From Tepidimicrobium xylanilyticum (GTDB taxonomy: Bacteria > Bacillota > Clostridia > Tissierellales > Tepidimicrobiaceae): a stretch of DNA of 64,000 nt. The DNA is taken from the NCBI RefSeq assembly GCF_900106765.1, contig NZ_FNNG01000009.1, positions 60,565 through 124,564 of the forward strand, read 5' to 3'. The position numbers and the translations under genes are program-made. Below the pieces are notes generated by a model. That model had not been told where the DNA came from and did no database searches. It saw only the letters and a program-made list of their open reading frames with translations. Below, piece after piece: positions 28,655 to 37,353 of this stretch. Within the stretch, counting starts at the first letter, position 1; the number at the start of each line of letters is the position of its first letter.

Positions 28655-29335
28655 GTGGAGACTATACTCGTAATTGATGATGAAACGGACTTAACTATGA
28701 TAATCAAAGATGCACTGGAATCTAATGGATATAAGGTACTTACTGCCAATAATGGTTTTGATGGCATTGAATTGTCGAGGAAGGATCCAGATCTTATTAT
28801 TCTGGATATTATGATGCCAGATATAGATGGGTATAACCTATGTAGTCTTATTAGGGATAGTGTAGATTGTCCTATCCTTTTCTTGTCTGCAAGGGACAGC
28901 GAAGGGGACAAGATAAAAGGTCTTGCCATTGGTGGTGATGATTATATAACTAAGCCTTTTAGTTTAAAAGAGTTAGTCTCTAGAGTTAAAGCACACTTGA
29001 GACGTGAAAAGAGAAGGATAAATAAGGTAATTCCCAATGCTTTAACTTTTAAGAAAATGGATATTGACTTAAAAGGATTTATAGTTCGAGTAAACAACAA
29101 AAATATAAATTTAACTAAAAGGGAATTTGAAATAGTGGAACTACTGGCCTTACATCCTGGGCAGGTATTTTCAAAGGACCAGATATATGAAAAGATATGG
29201 GGGTATGATGGACTGGGAGATACTTCTACAGTTACAGAGCATATAAAGAATATAAGATCAAAGATAAGTTCCCAGGATAAAGAGAATAAGTATATAGAAA
29301 CTGTTTGGGGATTAGGTTATAGGTGGGAGGCCTAA
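28655..29335 (+). CDS. OmpR/VanR-like response regulator
   Basis: 226 residues: receiver domain with DDE (8-10), phospho-acceptor Asp in LIILDIMMPD (about 52) and Lys in DDYITKPF (about 101), then a Trans_reg_C winged helix (NLTKREFEIVELLALHPGQVFSKDQIYEKIWGYD). GTG 28655 follows AAGGGTGA. Paired with the histidine kinase 3 nt downstream. The layout recalls VanRS-type envelope-stress systems, but no resistance genes are nearby. Confidence 0.93.
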   Translation: METILVIDDETDLTMIIKDALESNGYKVLTANNGFDGIELSRKDPDLIILDIMMPDIDGYNLCSLIRDSVDCPILFLSARDSEGDKIKGLAIGGDDYITKPFSLKELVSRVKAHLRREKRRINKVIPNALTFKKMDIDLKGFIVRVNNKNINLTKREFEIVELLALHPGQVFSKDQIYEKIWGYDGLGDTSTVTEHIKNIRSKISSQDKENKYIETVWGLGYRWEA

Positions 29336-29338
29336 GCT

Positions 29339-30763
29339 ATGAAGGAAAGAAGCTTTAAAAGCAAGTTCATAATAGCTTTTATAAAGATATTAGCTTTAAG
29401 CCTTATTTTTTCAATACTAACTTTTATAATATGGAGTTTGACTTTTGATTACATAAGATTTCCTGCTAATTACTATGAAAGAGAAGTGGTAGATATAATA
29501 GAAGCTATAAGTACTAAACATGACGATGTTTTAAATAAAAACTTTCAATCAGTATTGGAGGAAACAGTTCCCAGAGGAGGTATACTCTATCAGGTATTAG
29601 ATGAAAATGGTAAAATCATATATGGAACTTATAATGAGGAAATAATTAAAGGTAAAAAGAATCTAATGAACAATTTGAATTCCAATATAAGATTAGGAAG
29701 GGGCCTCTATGCTAGAATAACCCCAATATTGAATAAGGATAACAATATTAAAGGAGCAACGGTCTTTATTTATACCTTAAAGAGCATGCAGAAAACAGAA
29801 AACCATTTTTTATTTTTATTATCTAATATGATGATGTTATCACCATTCATATTTATAATTATGTTCACCCTAATATATGCAAAAAAATTGACCAAGGAAA
29901 TCAATGAGCCAGTTAGGCTACTGTTGGGTGCTTCAGAAATGATTAAAAATCAAAATTTAGACTTTACAATTGAGTACAATCAAAAAAATGAGTTTACGAA
30001 ACTAATAGCTGCCTTTGAAGATATGAGAAAAAACTTAAAAGAATCCCTCATAAGACAGTGGAAGTTAGAAGAGAAGAGGAGGGAAAATATTGCTAACATT
30101 GCCCATGATTTAAAGACACCTCTAACCATTGTCAATACATATGTTGAAGCAATGTTAGATGGTACAGTGAAAGAAGAAAAGATTAAGGATTATTTAGAGG
30201 TTATAAAAAGAAATAATGAAAGGGCCTTAATCTTATTGGTGGATTTAAATACATTATCCGACGTAGAAAATCCAGATTTTACTTTAAATCCTGTGGAAGT
30301 AAATATTATTGATTTTTTAAACTCTAAGGAAAAGGACTACAAAATTTTATGCGAAAATAGGGGCATTGATTTCAAAATAGAGATTGAAGATTTTAGAATA
30401 AAAAATATAACTGCTAAGTTTGATATTAAGTCTTTAGAACAGGTTTTAGATAACTGTATATCTAATAGTATCAGATATACAGAAAAAGGAGGATTTATAA
30501 AAGTAAATGCCTTGTGCAAGGAGGAAGAAATAGAATTTAAGGTTATAGATACAGGTAAAGGATTTTCCAATGAAGACTTGAAAAATATATTTAATAAGTT
30601 TTATAAAGGAGATAAGTCTCGCTCCTTTTCATCAGGGCATTCTGGTTTAGGCATGTATATTGCTAAAACGATTGTGGAAAAACATGGTGGAAGTATTGAA
30701 GCAGAAAATAATACTCCAAAAGGAGCAGTTATTAGGTTTAATATAAAGCCAATGGCCATATGA
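29339..30763 (+). CDS. sensor histidine kinase (VanS-like)
   Basis: 474 residues. TM1 (about 12-34), extracellular loop (about 35-145), TM2 (about 158-180), HAMP (about 182-235), HisKA with His in ANIAHDLKTPLT (about 257), and HATPase with N box QVLDNCISNSIRYT, G1 DTGKGFS and a GHSGLGMYIAK G2 box. Directly follows its response regulator. The ligand is unknown; linkage to a TraX-like membrane protein points to an envelope signal. Confidence 0.92.
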   Translation: MKERSFKSKFIIAFIKILALSLIFSILTFIIWSLTFDYIRFPANYYEREVVDIIEAISTKHDDVLNKNFQSVLEETVPRGGILYQVLDENGKIIYGTYNEEIIKGKKNLMNNLNSNIRLGRGLYARITPILNKDNNIKGATVFIYTLKSMQKTENHFLFLLSNMMMLSPFIFIIMFTLIYAKKLTKEINEPVRLLLGASEMIKNQNLDFTIEYNQKNEFTKLIAAFEDMRKNLKESLIRQWKLEEKRRENIANIAHDLKTPLTIVNTYVEAMLDGTVKEEKIKDYLEVIKRNNERALILLVDLNTLSDVENPDFTLNPVEVNIIDFLNSKEKDYKILCENRGIDFKIEIEDFRIKNITAKFDIKSLEQVLDNCISNSIRYTEKGGFIKVNALCKEEEIEFKVIDTGKGFSNEDLKNIFNKFYKGDKSRSFSSGHSGLGMYIAKTIVEKHGGSIEAENNTPKGAVIRFNIKPMAI

Positions 30764-31008
30764 CGGTTTATAGAATCTTAACTTTGCGTTAATTTGGACT
30801 TTAAGGTTTATTGGTAGTATAAGGACAGGTGAGCTTATTATTGATTTGTCGTACAAGCTCTATTTAAAAAATATAGCAATAAAAGCCTGCTTAAATATAT
30901 ATTTTTATAGTATAATATATTAAGTTTTGTAGAGAGGAATTTTTATATACTGGAAGCAGGAAATATAAAACAGGAGATATAAAAGTTGATATAAGTGGGG
31001 AGTTGTTT

Positions 31009-32172
31009 ATGAAGGTACTGATTACAACAGATTTATATATTCCAACTATCAATGGCGTAGTTACGTCAGTAATCAATTTAAGTAAGGAGTTAGAAAAGTT
31101 AGGACATGAGGTTAGGATTCTAACTTTGTCCCAAAATAATATATCCTATAAAGAAAAGAATGTGACTTATATTGGTTCAAAAAATGCAGGAAAAATATAT
31201 CCTGGGGCGAGGTTTGCCTTAACCTTTGATAATAAATATATTGAAGAGATAATAAATTGGAGTCCCGATATTATACATTCACAATGTGAATTAAGTACAT
31301 TCCGAATGGCAAGAAATATTGCCAATAGGTTACACATACCAATAGTCCATACCTATCATACAGTATATGAGGACTATACTCATTATTTTTCACCTAACAA
31401 GAAATTAGGCAGAAAGATTGTAGCCATATTTACCAGAAAGATATTGGAGAATGTTAACTCTGTTATTGCGCCAACAGAAAAGGTTAAATCTCTATTAGCT
31501 GGATATGGTATAAATAAAGACATATATGTTGTACCTACTGGCATAGATTTAAATAGATTTAATCTAAATTTTGGAGAAGATGAGAAGCAAAAAATAAAGG
31601 AACAAATAGGTATTTCAGGTAATTATAAAGTTCTCATAACAGTTGGTAGACTTGCTAAAGAAAAGAACATTGAAGAAATATTGTTCTTTGTTTCAAAATT
31701 AAAGGATAAAAATATTGTATTGCTAATAGTTGGTGATGGACCAAATAGAAAGGCTTTGGAGAATTATGTAAACAAGCTAGGTATTAGGGAAAAGATTTTA
31801 TTTACTGGAATGGTTTTGCCAGAAGAGGTTCCTAAGTATTATCAACTGAGTGATGTATTTGTCAGTGCATCAAATAGTGAAACTCAAGGCCTAACATATA
31901 TTGAATCGTTAGCAAGTGGAGTTCCTGCTTTATGTAAAAGGGATCCTTGCTTAAAAGGTGTAATTAAGGATGGAATAAATGGATGGCAATACGATTCCTT
32001 TGAAGATTTTAGTCAAAAATTAGAATATATTCTTGATAGTGAGAGACATGTTTTATTAAAGGAAAATGCTAGACGAGGGGCATGGTCTGACTTTTCTTCT
32101 GAAGCCTTTGCAAAAAAAGTTGAATATGTTTATAAGCATGCAATGGGTCTAAATTATGAGATGGCACAATGA
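31009..32172 (+). CDS. GT4-family glycosyltransferase
   Basis: 387 residues, two Rossmann-like lobes. N-terminal TTDLYIPTINGVVTSV and VHTYHTVYEDYTHYF, and C-terminal VGRLAKEKNIEEIL (about 210), GDGPNRKALE and the E-x7-E region SNSETQGLTYIESLASGVPAL (about 295-315). Closest in pattern to 1,2-diacylglycerol 3-glucosyltransferases that make membrane glucolipids. The frame opens at TTG 31003, which lies directly against the GGGGAG ribosome site (30997-31002); ATG 31009, 6 nt after that site, is the better start. Single gene with a following terminator. Confidence 0.88.
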   Translation: MKVLITTDLYIPTINGVVTSVINLSKELEKLGHEVRILTLSQNNISYKEKNVTYIGSKNAGKIYPGARFALTFDNKYIEEIINWSPDIIHSQCELSTFRMARNIANRLHIPIVHTYHTVYEDYTHYFSPNKKLGRKIVAIFTRKILENVNSVIAPTEKVKSLLAGYGINKDIYVVPTGIDLNRFNLNFGEDEKQKIKEQIGISGNYKVLITVGRLAKEKNIEEILFFVSKLKDKNIVLLIVGDGPNRKALENYVNKLGIREKILFTGMVLPEEVPKYYQLSDVFVSASNSETQGLTYIESLASGVPALCKRDPCLKGVIKDGINGWQYDSFEDFSQKLEYILDSERHVLLKENARRGAWSDFSSEAFAKKVEYVYKHAMGLNYEMAQ

Positions 32173-32558
32173 GATTACAATTACTTAGATCTAAAATAAA
32201 TTGAAGGTGCTTGAGAACTAACTTTTATTAGAAGTAGATTCTTAAGCACCTTATCTTTTAGATGACCTAGTTATTTTGGTAGGATAATTTATATTTCAAT
32301 CTACTTTAAGCAATTTTAATTTCAAGTTTTTTAAACCTATTAACCATTAATACTTCCTATAACTAAAGTAAAATATCTTTTCTTTATAAATCTTCTTTCT
32401 AAAAATACAGTTTTCCAGCAACACTTTTTTCGTTTATATTAAAATAATGTGTAATGGAAGTGAAAATTATTCGTATTAACACATGAAGGGAGATTTAATT
32501 AACTCCAATATTGCTTAGCTAAGTATACGGAGTGGACAGGAAGGAGGTTTTAAAGAAG
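32173..32558. other. spacer with terminator and leader of the sigma-like gene
   Basis: Holds the glycosyltransferase terminator (32204-32258) and the upstream region of the ECF-like gene. No gene of its own; promoter boxes are not obvious. Confidence 0.55.
32204..32258 (+). terminator. intrinsic terminator of glycosyltransferase gene
   Basis: Arms AAGGTGCTTGAGAA (32204-32217) and TTCTTAAGCACCTT (32239-32252) pair almost completely, followed by a T-rich tail. Confidence 0.8.
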
Positions 32559-34085
32559 GTGCAGCAAATTGCGTTAGTAGATATTTTAGGCAAGAATAAG
32601 ACTAGGGAAGATTTACATGAGAAAAACGATTTTACCTATATTTTTGAGTCCTATTATAAAAAGGTTTACAACTATATATACTATCGAGTCAATTGTCATT
32701 ATACAGCAGAAGATTTAGTAAGCCAAGTATTTGAAAAGGTAATGTATAAAATAGACGTATACTCTAAAGAGAAATCTCCCTTTGAAGTATGGCTATTTGC
32801 CATAGCTAGAAATACAGTAAATGATTATCTTAGAAGTACCACAAAATATAGGTTTCTATCTATAGATGTTATTAAGGATTTGGTATCAAGGAAAAAAACT
32901 CCAGAAGATATAATAGAAACAACTGAAACAAATGACGAGCTTTTAAAAGCTTTAAAAACATTAGATGTAAGGGAGCAAAACATTATAGCACTTAAATTTG
33001 GGGCAGAATTAAAAAATGTAGAAATCGCTGAAATACTTGATCTTACTGAAAGTAATGTTGGGGTAATACTTTATCGTGCCATGAAAAAGTTAAAGAAAGA
33101 ATTAGAGAGAGGGGAGCGATATAATAAAAAGAGTATTGAAGATAGATTTTCCATGCACATAGATGCGTATTTTAGTGGACTGGAAAGGCAGAATAAGCTG
33201 GAATCAGAAGAGTATAATGAGCTTTTTGAAATAGGTAAAGCTTTGGCCGATAATGATTTCAGCAAGAATAGTAATAAAGAGGGAGTATATGCTAGAACTT
33301 TAAGTAAGATTAGCAAATATAAAGGAGTGGGTATTATGAAAAAATCAAAGAATCTTAAACATTCAATTACTAAGGTGGCTTCTATTGCATTGGTATGTAT
33401 ATTAGGTTTTTCCGTAATGCAAACAGCCTCTGCACAGGAGTTGGTAGGCAGAGTATTAAAGACCATATCTCTTGGGCATATAACAGTATTTGAAGAAGAA
33501 TATGGAGAAATAGAATCGTTCCCAGTTCCAGAAAAACTTAAGGGTAAAATTTTTGATAAGGATGGAAATCCAGTAGAAATATTTTCAGAAGAACTTGAAA
33601 AATTATATACAGTCGATGGAGAGGAAATTGCAACCTTTGATTTAGAAACAGGAGAGATAAGAACTGTAGCGGAATTGGATAGGATGATGGAAGAAGAAAT
33701 ACTGATAGTTGAGGATACTGATAAATTAAATGATTATACTTGTTTTGATGTCATACTTCCTGATTATTTGCCAGAAGGTTATAAATTTGGCAGAGCGGGA
33801 TTTTTTAAGGGTGAGAATGGTAGTGTAGAGGATTCCAAATATATTGAACTATACTTTACTAATGATAAAACGGGGGAATTCATTTATATGCAACAGAGAT
33901 TTGCGGATGAAGAGACCGCATATGCAACTGGAGGAAGCAAAGTTGAAAAAATACAGGTAAATGGGGTGGATGCAGTATTATATGGGAATAGCTTGGATTG
34001 GGAATATAATGGCGTTATCTATATGCTAAATGGTAGAGGAATTGCAAAAGATGAGTTAATAAAGATAGCAGAGTCTATTAAATAA
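32559..34085 (+). CDS. ECF-type sigma factor fused to a secreted DUF4367-like region
   Basis: A 508-residue single frame. Residues about 25-95 are sigma region 2 (YYKKVYNYIYYRV, DLVSQVFEKV, VWLFAIARN) and about 135-195 region 4 (LDVREQNIIALKF, VEIAEILDLTESNVGVILYRAMKKLKKEL). A charged linker of about 65 residues follows, then at about 260 a signal-peptide-like segment ending ASA-QE, and a C-terminal region ending in the DYLPEGYKF / YIELYF / VNGVDAVLYG pattern typical of DUF4367, a common extracytoplasmic end of clostridial anti-sigma proteins. GTG 32559 is chosen because AAGGAGG lies 11 nt before it. An internal ATG with its own strong ribosome site is listed separately. Confidence 0.75.
   Translation: MQQIALVDILGKNKTREDLHEKNDFTYIFESYYKKVYNYIYYRVNCHYTAEDLVSQVFEKVMYKIDVYSKEKSPFEVWLFAIARNTVNDYLRSTTKYRFLSIDVIKDLVSRKKTPEDIIETTETNDELLKALKTLDVREQNIIALKFGAELKNVEIAEILDLTESNVGVILYRAMKKLKKELERGERYNKKSIEDRFSMHIDAYFSGLERQNKLESEEYNELFEIGKALADNDFSKNSNKEGVYARTLSKISKYKGVGIMKKSKNLKHSITKVASIALVCILGFSVMQTASAQELVGRVLKTISLGHITVFEEEYGEIESFPVPEKLKGKIFDKDGNPVEIFSEELEKLYTVDGEEIATFDLETGEIRTVAELDRMMEEEILIVEDTDKLNDYTCFDVILPDYLPEGYKFGRAGFFKGENGSVEDSKYIELYFTNDKTGEFIYMQQRFADEETAYATGGSKVEKIQVNGVDAVLYGNSLDWEYNGVIYMLNGRGIAKDELIKIAESIK
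33336..34085 (+). CDS. possible internal-start product: secreted DUF4367-like protein
   Basis: Inside the sigma-like frame, AAAGGAG (33321-33327) stands 8 nt before ATG 33336. From there the protein begins with a classical signal peptide: MKKS plus lysines, a hydrophobic core, and a TASAQE cleavage-like site, giving about 249 residues. The same gene may therefore yield a long sigma-membrane fusion and a short exported protein. Alternatively a stop and start between two once-separate genes has been lost. Translation from this site is inferred from the ribosome site and signal peptide alone. Confidence 0.5.
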   Translation: MKKSKNLKHSITKVASIALVCILGFSVMQTASAQELVGRVLKTISLGHITVFEEEYGEIESFPVPEKLKGKIFDKDGNPVEIFSEELEKLYTVDGEEIATFDLETGEIRTVAELDRMMEEEILIVEDTDKLNDYTCFDVILPDYLPEGYKFGRAGFFKGENGSVEDSKYIELYFTNDKTGEFIYMQQRFADEETAYATGGSKVEKIQVNGVDAVLYGNSLDWEYNGVIYMLNGRGIAKDELIKIAESIK

Positions 34086-34120
34086 AGGCTTGCTAATTAT
34101 TTAAGTTTAGATGATCCATT

Positions 34121-34156
34121 CAAACAAAGAATCTCAAATTTGAGATTCTTTGTTTG
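34121..34156. terminator. bidirectional terminator-like 36-bp perfect palindrome
   Basis: Arms of 18 nt (34121-34138 and 34139-34156) are exact reverse complements, between the convergent sigma-like and F420-ligase-like genes. Confidence 0.8.
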
Positions 34157-34217
34157 AATATAGAAATCTTTATTTCACATAGAAAACCAATACCTATGTT
34201 GTTACTTCTAACTTATT

Positions 34218-35408
34218 TTATTCTACATAATTATTAAAATAACCTTTTATATATACAACAGGGGTACCCTTATCTCCACTTCCTGAAATTAAATCGGCTA
34301 GGGAGCCTATTAGGTCTGTAAGCCTTCTTGGAGTAGTACCTTGTCTTTCCATAGGGTCTACAGGATTAGAATTTTTGTGTTTTATATATTCATAAATGGC
34401 TTTATTAAGTTCTTCTCCTTTCAAATTGGCAAAGGTATTATCAGCAAGATATTTGAGCTTAATTTCATTTGGCGTGCCTTCAAGTCCTTTGGTATAAGCT
34501 GGGGATACAATAGGGTCAGCTAATTCCCAGATATTGCCTACAGGATCTCTAAAGGCACCATCTCCATAAATCATGACTTCAACAGTTTTTTCAGTTTTAT
34601 CTTTAATCATATTTTGAATTTTATCAACGATAGGCTGGCAATCTCTTGGGAAAAGCTTAACTTTTTCTTCTGTGGTTTTGTTGGAACCTAAAAGACCATA
34701 TGTCTCATTATACCCACTGCCATCAATAGATTTAGTTAAGATATCATCAAGGCTATAAATTTTATTGGCACCATTTGCTTTTAATATTATTTTCGTTCTA
34801 AATCTGGAATGTATATCACAGGCTAAAACATCTTTAGTATAATTTAAAATGGTCTTGGGATCATTTGAAAATATAATTTGGCATTCAGTTCCATGTGCTT
34901 CAATAATGGATTTATAATAATTAATATAGTCAATTCCAGTAAAAGGGTGTTTTTTGTATCCAAATAGCCTTCTAAACTCTTTTTCAGTTAAAGTATCTGT
35001 CCAAGGATTAATACCTTTTTTATCTAATTCATCTAAACTTATTAAGGGGTTGCCTACTTCATCAGAGGGATATTGAAGCATTAAAATAATTTTTTTAACT
35101 CCTTTTGCAATACCGCGAAGGCAGATGGAGAAACGATTACGGCTTAAGATGGGAAATATTACACCAATTGTTTCCTTTCCAAATTTTGAAGTTATGTCTT
35201 TTGAGATGTGGTCTACACTTACATAGTTTCCTTGAGCACGAGCAACTATAGATTCTGTTACGGAAATAATATCTTTATCATCAATGGAAAAACCTTCTAC
35301 TTCTGAAGCTTTTAATATGGTACTTACAACTATTTCTTCAATATCATCTCCTTCCTTTATAATCGGAGTACGAAGCCCTATAGCAATAGTACCAGCCATC
35401 CTTTCCAT
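34218..35408 (-). CDS. coenzyme F420-0:L-glutamate ligase-like protein
   Basis: 396 residues. The N-terminal half (TIAIGLRTPIIKEGDDI, then DIISVTESIVARAQGNYV) matches the CofE/F420-ligase domain that adds glutamate to F420-0 in archaea and actinobacteria, and the later DGAFRDPVGNIWELADP segment fits too. F420 is not expected in Firmicutes, and no other F420 genes are present, so another acyl-glutamate type ligation is more likely. The C-terminal part (about 320-396) is Firmicutes-type. ATG at 35406-35408 follows AAAGGAGAGG. Divergent from a LysR regulator that may control it. Confidence 0.75.
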   Translation of the reverse strand: MERMAGTIAIGLRTPIIKEGDDIEEIVVSTILKASEVEGFSIDDKDIISVTESIVARAQGNYVSVDHISKDITSKFGKETIGVIFPILSRNRFSICLRGIAKGVKKIILMLQYPSDEVGNPLISLDELDKKGINPWTDTLTEKEFRRLFGYKKHPFTGIDYINYYKSIIEAHGTECQIIFSNDPKTILNYTKDVLACDIHSRFRTKIILKANGANKIYSLDDILTKSIDGSGYNETYGLLGSNKTTEEKVKLFPRDCQPIVDKIQNMIKDKTEKTVEVMIYGDGAFRDPVGNIWELADPIVSPAYTKGLEGTPNEIKLKYLADNTFANLKGEELNKAIYEYIKHKNSNPVDPMERQGTTPRRLTDLIGSLADLISGSGDKGTPVVYIKGYFNNYVE

Positions 35409-35521
35409 ATTAACCTCTCCTTTAAGTTAAATCTCAACAAAATCATTACACTTGTAATATACACTATTTTATGATATAAGTAAAATAAATATATATTATA
35501 CTAGGTATAAGGAGTGCTTAT

Positions 35522-36412
35522 ATGTCTATAAAACTAGATCTGTATAAAATTTTTTGTGAAGTAGCCAAACATGGCAGTTTTTCTAAGGCTGCCAAATCCT
35601 TATATATGACACAACCAGCTGTTAGTCAGGCAATTATGCAGTTAGAAAGCGAATTAGAGATACGTTTATTTACACGAACGCCTAAAGGGGTAGTTCTAAC
35701 TAATGAAGGACAGATTCTATTTGAACATGTAAATTCGGCCATTAATTTAATAGGCGTAGGGCAAAGGAAGGTTATTGAGTCTAAAAACCTTATGGCGGGA
35801 GAACTAAAAATAGGGGTTGGGGATACGATATCTCGCTACTTTTTATTGCCCTATTTAGAAAAGTTCCATAGTGCATATCCAAATATCAAGTTAAAGATTG
35901 TTAATGGTACTACTCACGAACTTTGCACTTTATTGAAGTCTGGGGAAGTTGATATAGCAATTTGTAATTTACCAGTTAGGGACTCTTCATTGGAAATAAT
36001 AGAATTAATGGATATTCATGATATATTTGTCTGTGGAGCAAAGTATAAAGAAAAACTATCTATGCCATTAAGCTTTAAGCAATTGGCTAAATTACCATTG
36101 ATATTACTAGAACTTAAATCAAATTCCAGATTGTATGTAGAGAAGTACATATTATCTAAGGGGGTTAAAATAGAACCAGAAATTGAACTGGGTTCCCACG
36201 ATTTGTTATTGGAATTTGCAAGGATCAATCTTGGTATATCCTGTGTTATAAAAGAATTTTCTCAAGAATACTTATCCAATAAACTGGTATATGAGGTCGA
36301 ATTGAATGAAGAAATACCTAAAAGAACCATTGGAGTTTGTTTTTTAAAAACCGTATCCCTATCACCTGCTGCTACAAAATTTGTTCAGGATTGTGGTATA
36401 GGGACGCTTTGA
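35522..36412 (+). CDS. LysR-family transcriptional regulator
   Basis: 296 residues. N-terminal winged HTH (EVAKHGSFSKAAKSLYMTQPAVSQAIMQLE, about 13-42) and a C-terminal effector-binding domain from about 90 (KIGVGDTISRYFLLPYLEKFHSAYP) of the CysL/CysB group. Probable local target is the divergent F420-ligase-like gene 113 nt upstream. The last codons and stop lie inside a short REP-like repeat (36399-36411) that recurs inverted downstream of the next gene, so the repeat now forms the coding end. Confidence 0.9.
   Translation: MSIKLDLYKIFCEVAKHGSFSKAAKSLYMTQPAVSQAIMQLESELEIRLFTRTPKGVVLTNEGQILFEHVNSAINLIGVGQRKVIESKNLMAGELKIGVGDTISRYFLLPYLEKFHSAYPNIKLKIVNGTTHELCTLLKSGEVDIAICNLPVRDSSLEIIELMDIHDIFVCGAKYKEKLSMPLSFKQLAKLPLILLELKSNSRLYVEKYILSKGVKIEPEIELGSHDLLLEFARINLGISCVIKEFSQEYLSNKLVYEVELNEEIPKRTIGVCFLKTVSLSPAATKFVQDCGIGTL
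36399..36411 (-). repeat. REP-like repeat, left copy
   Basis: TAGGGACGCTTTG here is the exact reverse complement of CAAAGCGTCCCTA found twice at 37307-37319 and 37323-37335. The copies flank the transposase gene in inverted orientation. The left copy overlaps the LysR stop codon. Confidence 0.8.
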
Positions 36413-36547
36413 TTGCCACTTCTTTTATTTATTTTACAAATTATTATATTATCATTAATATAAAAATATCAAAATAAAGGAAAAAAGAAAAGTTTGTAGA
36501 ATACTACAACCAGAGATTATACCCGTTGTTTAGGAAAGGGGGATAAT

Positions 36548-37291
36548 ATGCCTAGAAAAGCAAGGGAAAGAAGTGAAACAGGAATATATCATGTGATGCT
36601 TAAGGGAATAGACAAAAAGGATATTTTTGCAGGAAAGCAAGATTATGAAAAATTTTTATATTATGTAAACAGGGCAATGGAAATAAGCAAATTTGAAGTA
36701 TATGGTTATTGCCTTATGCCTAATCATGTTCATATTCTACTTAAAGAGGGAACAGAGAAAATTGGAGATGCAATTAGAAGAATAGCAGTTGGATATGCAC
36801 AATATTTTAATATAAAATATGGAAGAAATGGGCATCTTTTTCAGAATCGTTTTAGAAGTGAACCAGTGAATGATGATGTATATTTTTTGATAGTTTTGCG
36901 ATATATTCATCAGAATCCGATTAAAGCAAATATGGTAATAAATATGGAAGATTATGAATGGAGTAGCTATAATGAATATATCATGAAAAGTAAAAGAGAA
37001 ATAACTAATATAAAGTTTGCTATGGAATTATTTTCAAACATTAAAAATTTTAAAAAATTCATGATGGAAAGAAATAAAGATAAATGTTTAGAATATAATG
37101 AGCGAATAAGATATACTGATAAGGAATTAGAAAAAATGATTATGTCAATTATTGATATTTCGAAATTAAAAGAATTAGATAAAGAAACAAGAGATGAGGT
37201 ATTGAGGGAAATAAAAAACGTTACAAAAGCTAGCAACAGACAATTATCAAATGTAACGGGGATTGGTAGGGGTATTTGGGAGAAGGTATAA
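36548..37291 (+). CDS. REP-associated tyrosine transposase (Y1, HUH family)
   Basis: 247 residues of the TnpA-REP/RAYT group. The N-terminal GIYHVMLKGIDKKDIF and the metal-binding HUH motif in MPNHVHILL (about 57-65) are present, followed by DAIRRIAVGYAQYFN and GHLFQNRFRSEPV with the expected downstream residues; the C-terminal helix-turn region is about 70 residues. Such enzymes act on short palindromic repeats, and inverted copies of a 13-bp repeat flank the gene here. ATG 36548 follows AAAGGGGG. Appears intact. Confidence 0.92.
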   Translation: MPRKARERSETGIYHVMLKGIDKKDIFAGKQDYEKFLYYVNRAMEISKFEVYGYCLMPNHVHILLKEGTEKIGDAIRRIAVGYAQYFNIKYGRNGHLFQNRFRSEPVNDDVYFLIVLRYIHQNPIKANMVINMEDYEWSSYNEYIMKSKREITNIKFAMELFSNIKNFKKFMMERNKDKCLEYNERIRYTDKELEKMIMSIIDISKLKELDKETRDEVLREIKNVTKASNRQLSNVTGIGRGIWEKV

Positions 37292-37305
37292 GGAACGGAT
37301 GGCAA

Positions 37306-37337
37306 ACAAAGCGTCCCTATGACAAAGCGTCCCTATG
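37306..37337 (+). repeat. tandem REP-like repeat, right copies
   Basis: The 16-mer ACAAAGCGTCCCTATG occurs twice head to tail (37306-37321 and 37322-37337), just after the transposase stop. Its core is the inverted complement of the left copy inside the LysR 3-prime end. Confidence 0.85.
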
Positions 37338-37353
37338 ACACGTCATTGTCCTG

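Noticed and set aside
28655..30763. VanRS vancomycin resistance system
   Set aside because: No vanH, vanA/B or vanX genes follow; only a TraX-like gene and a glycosyltransferase are nearby, so only general VanRS-like similarity is claimed.
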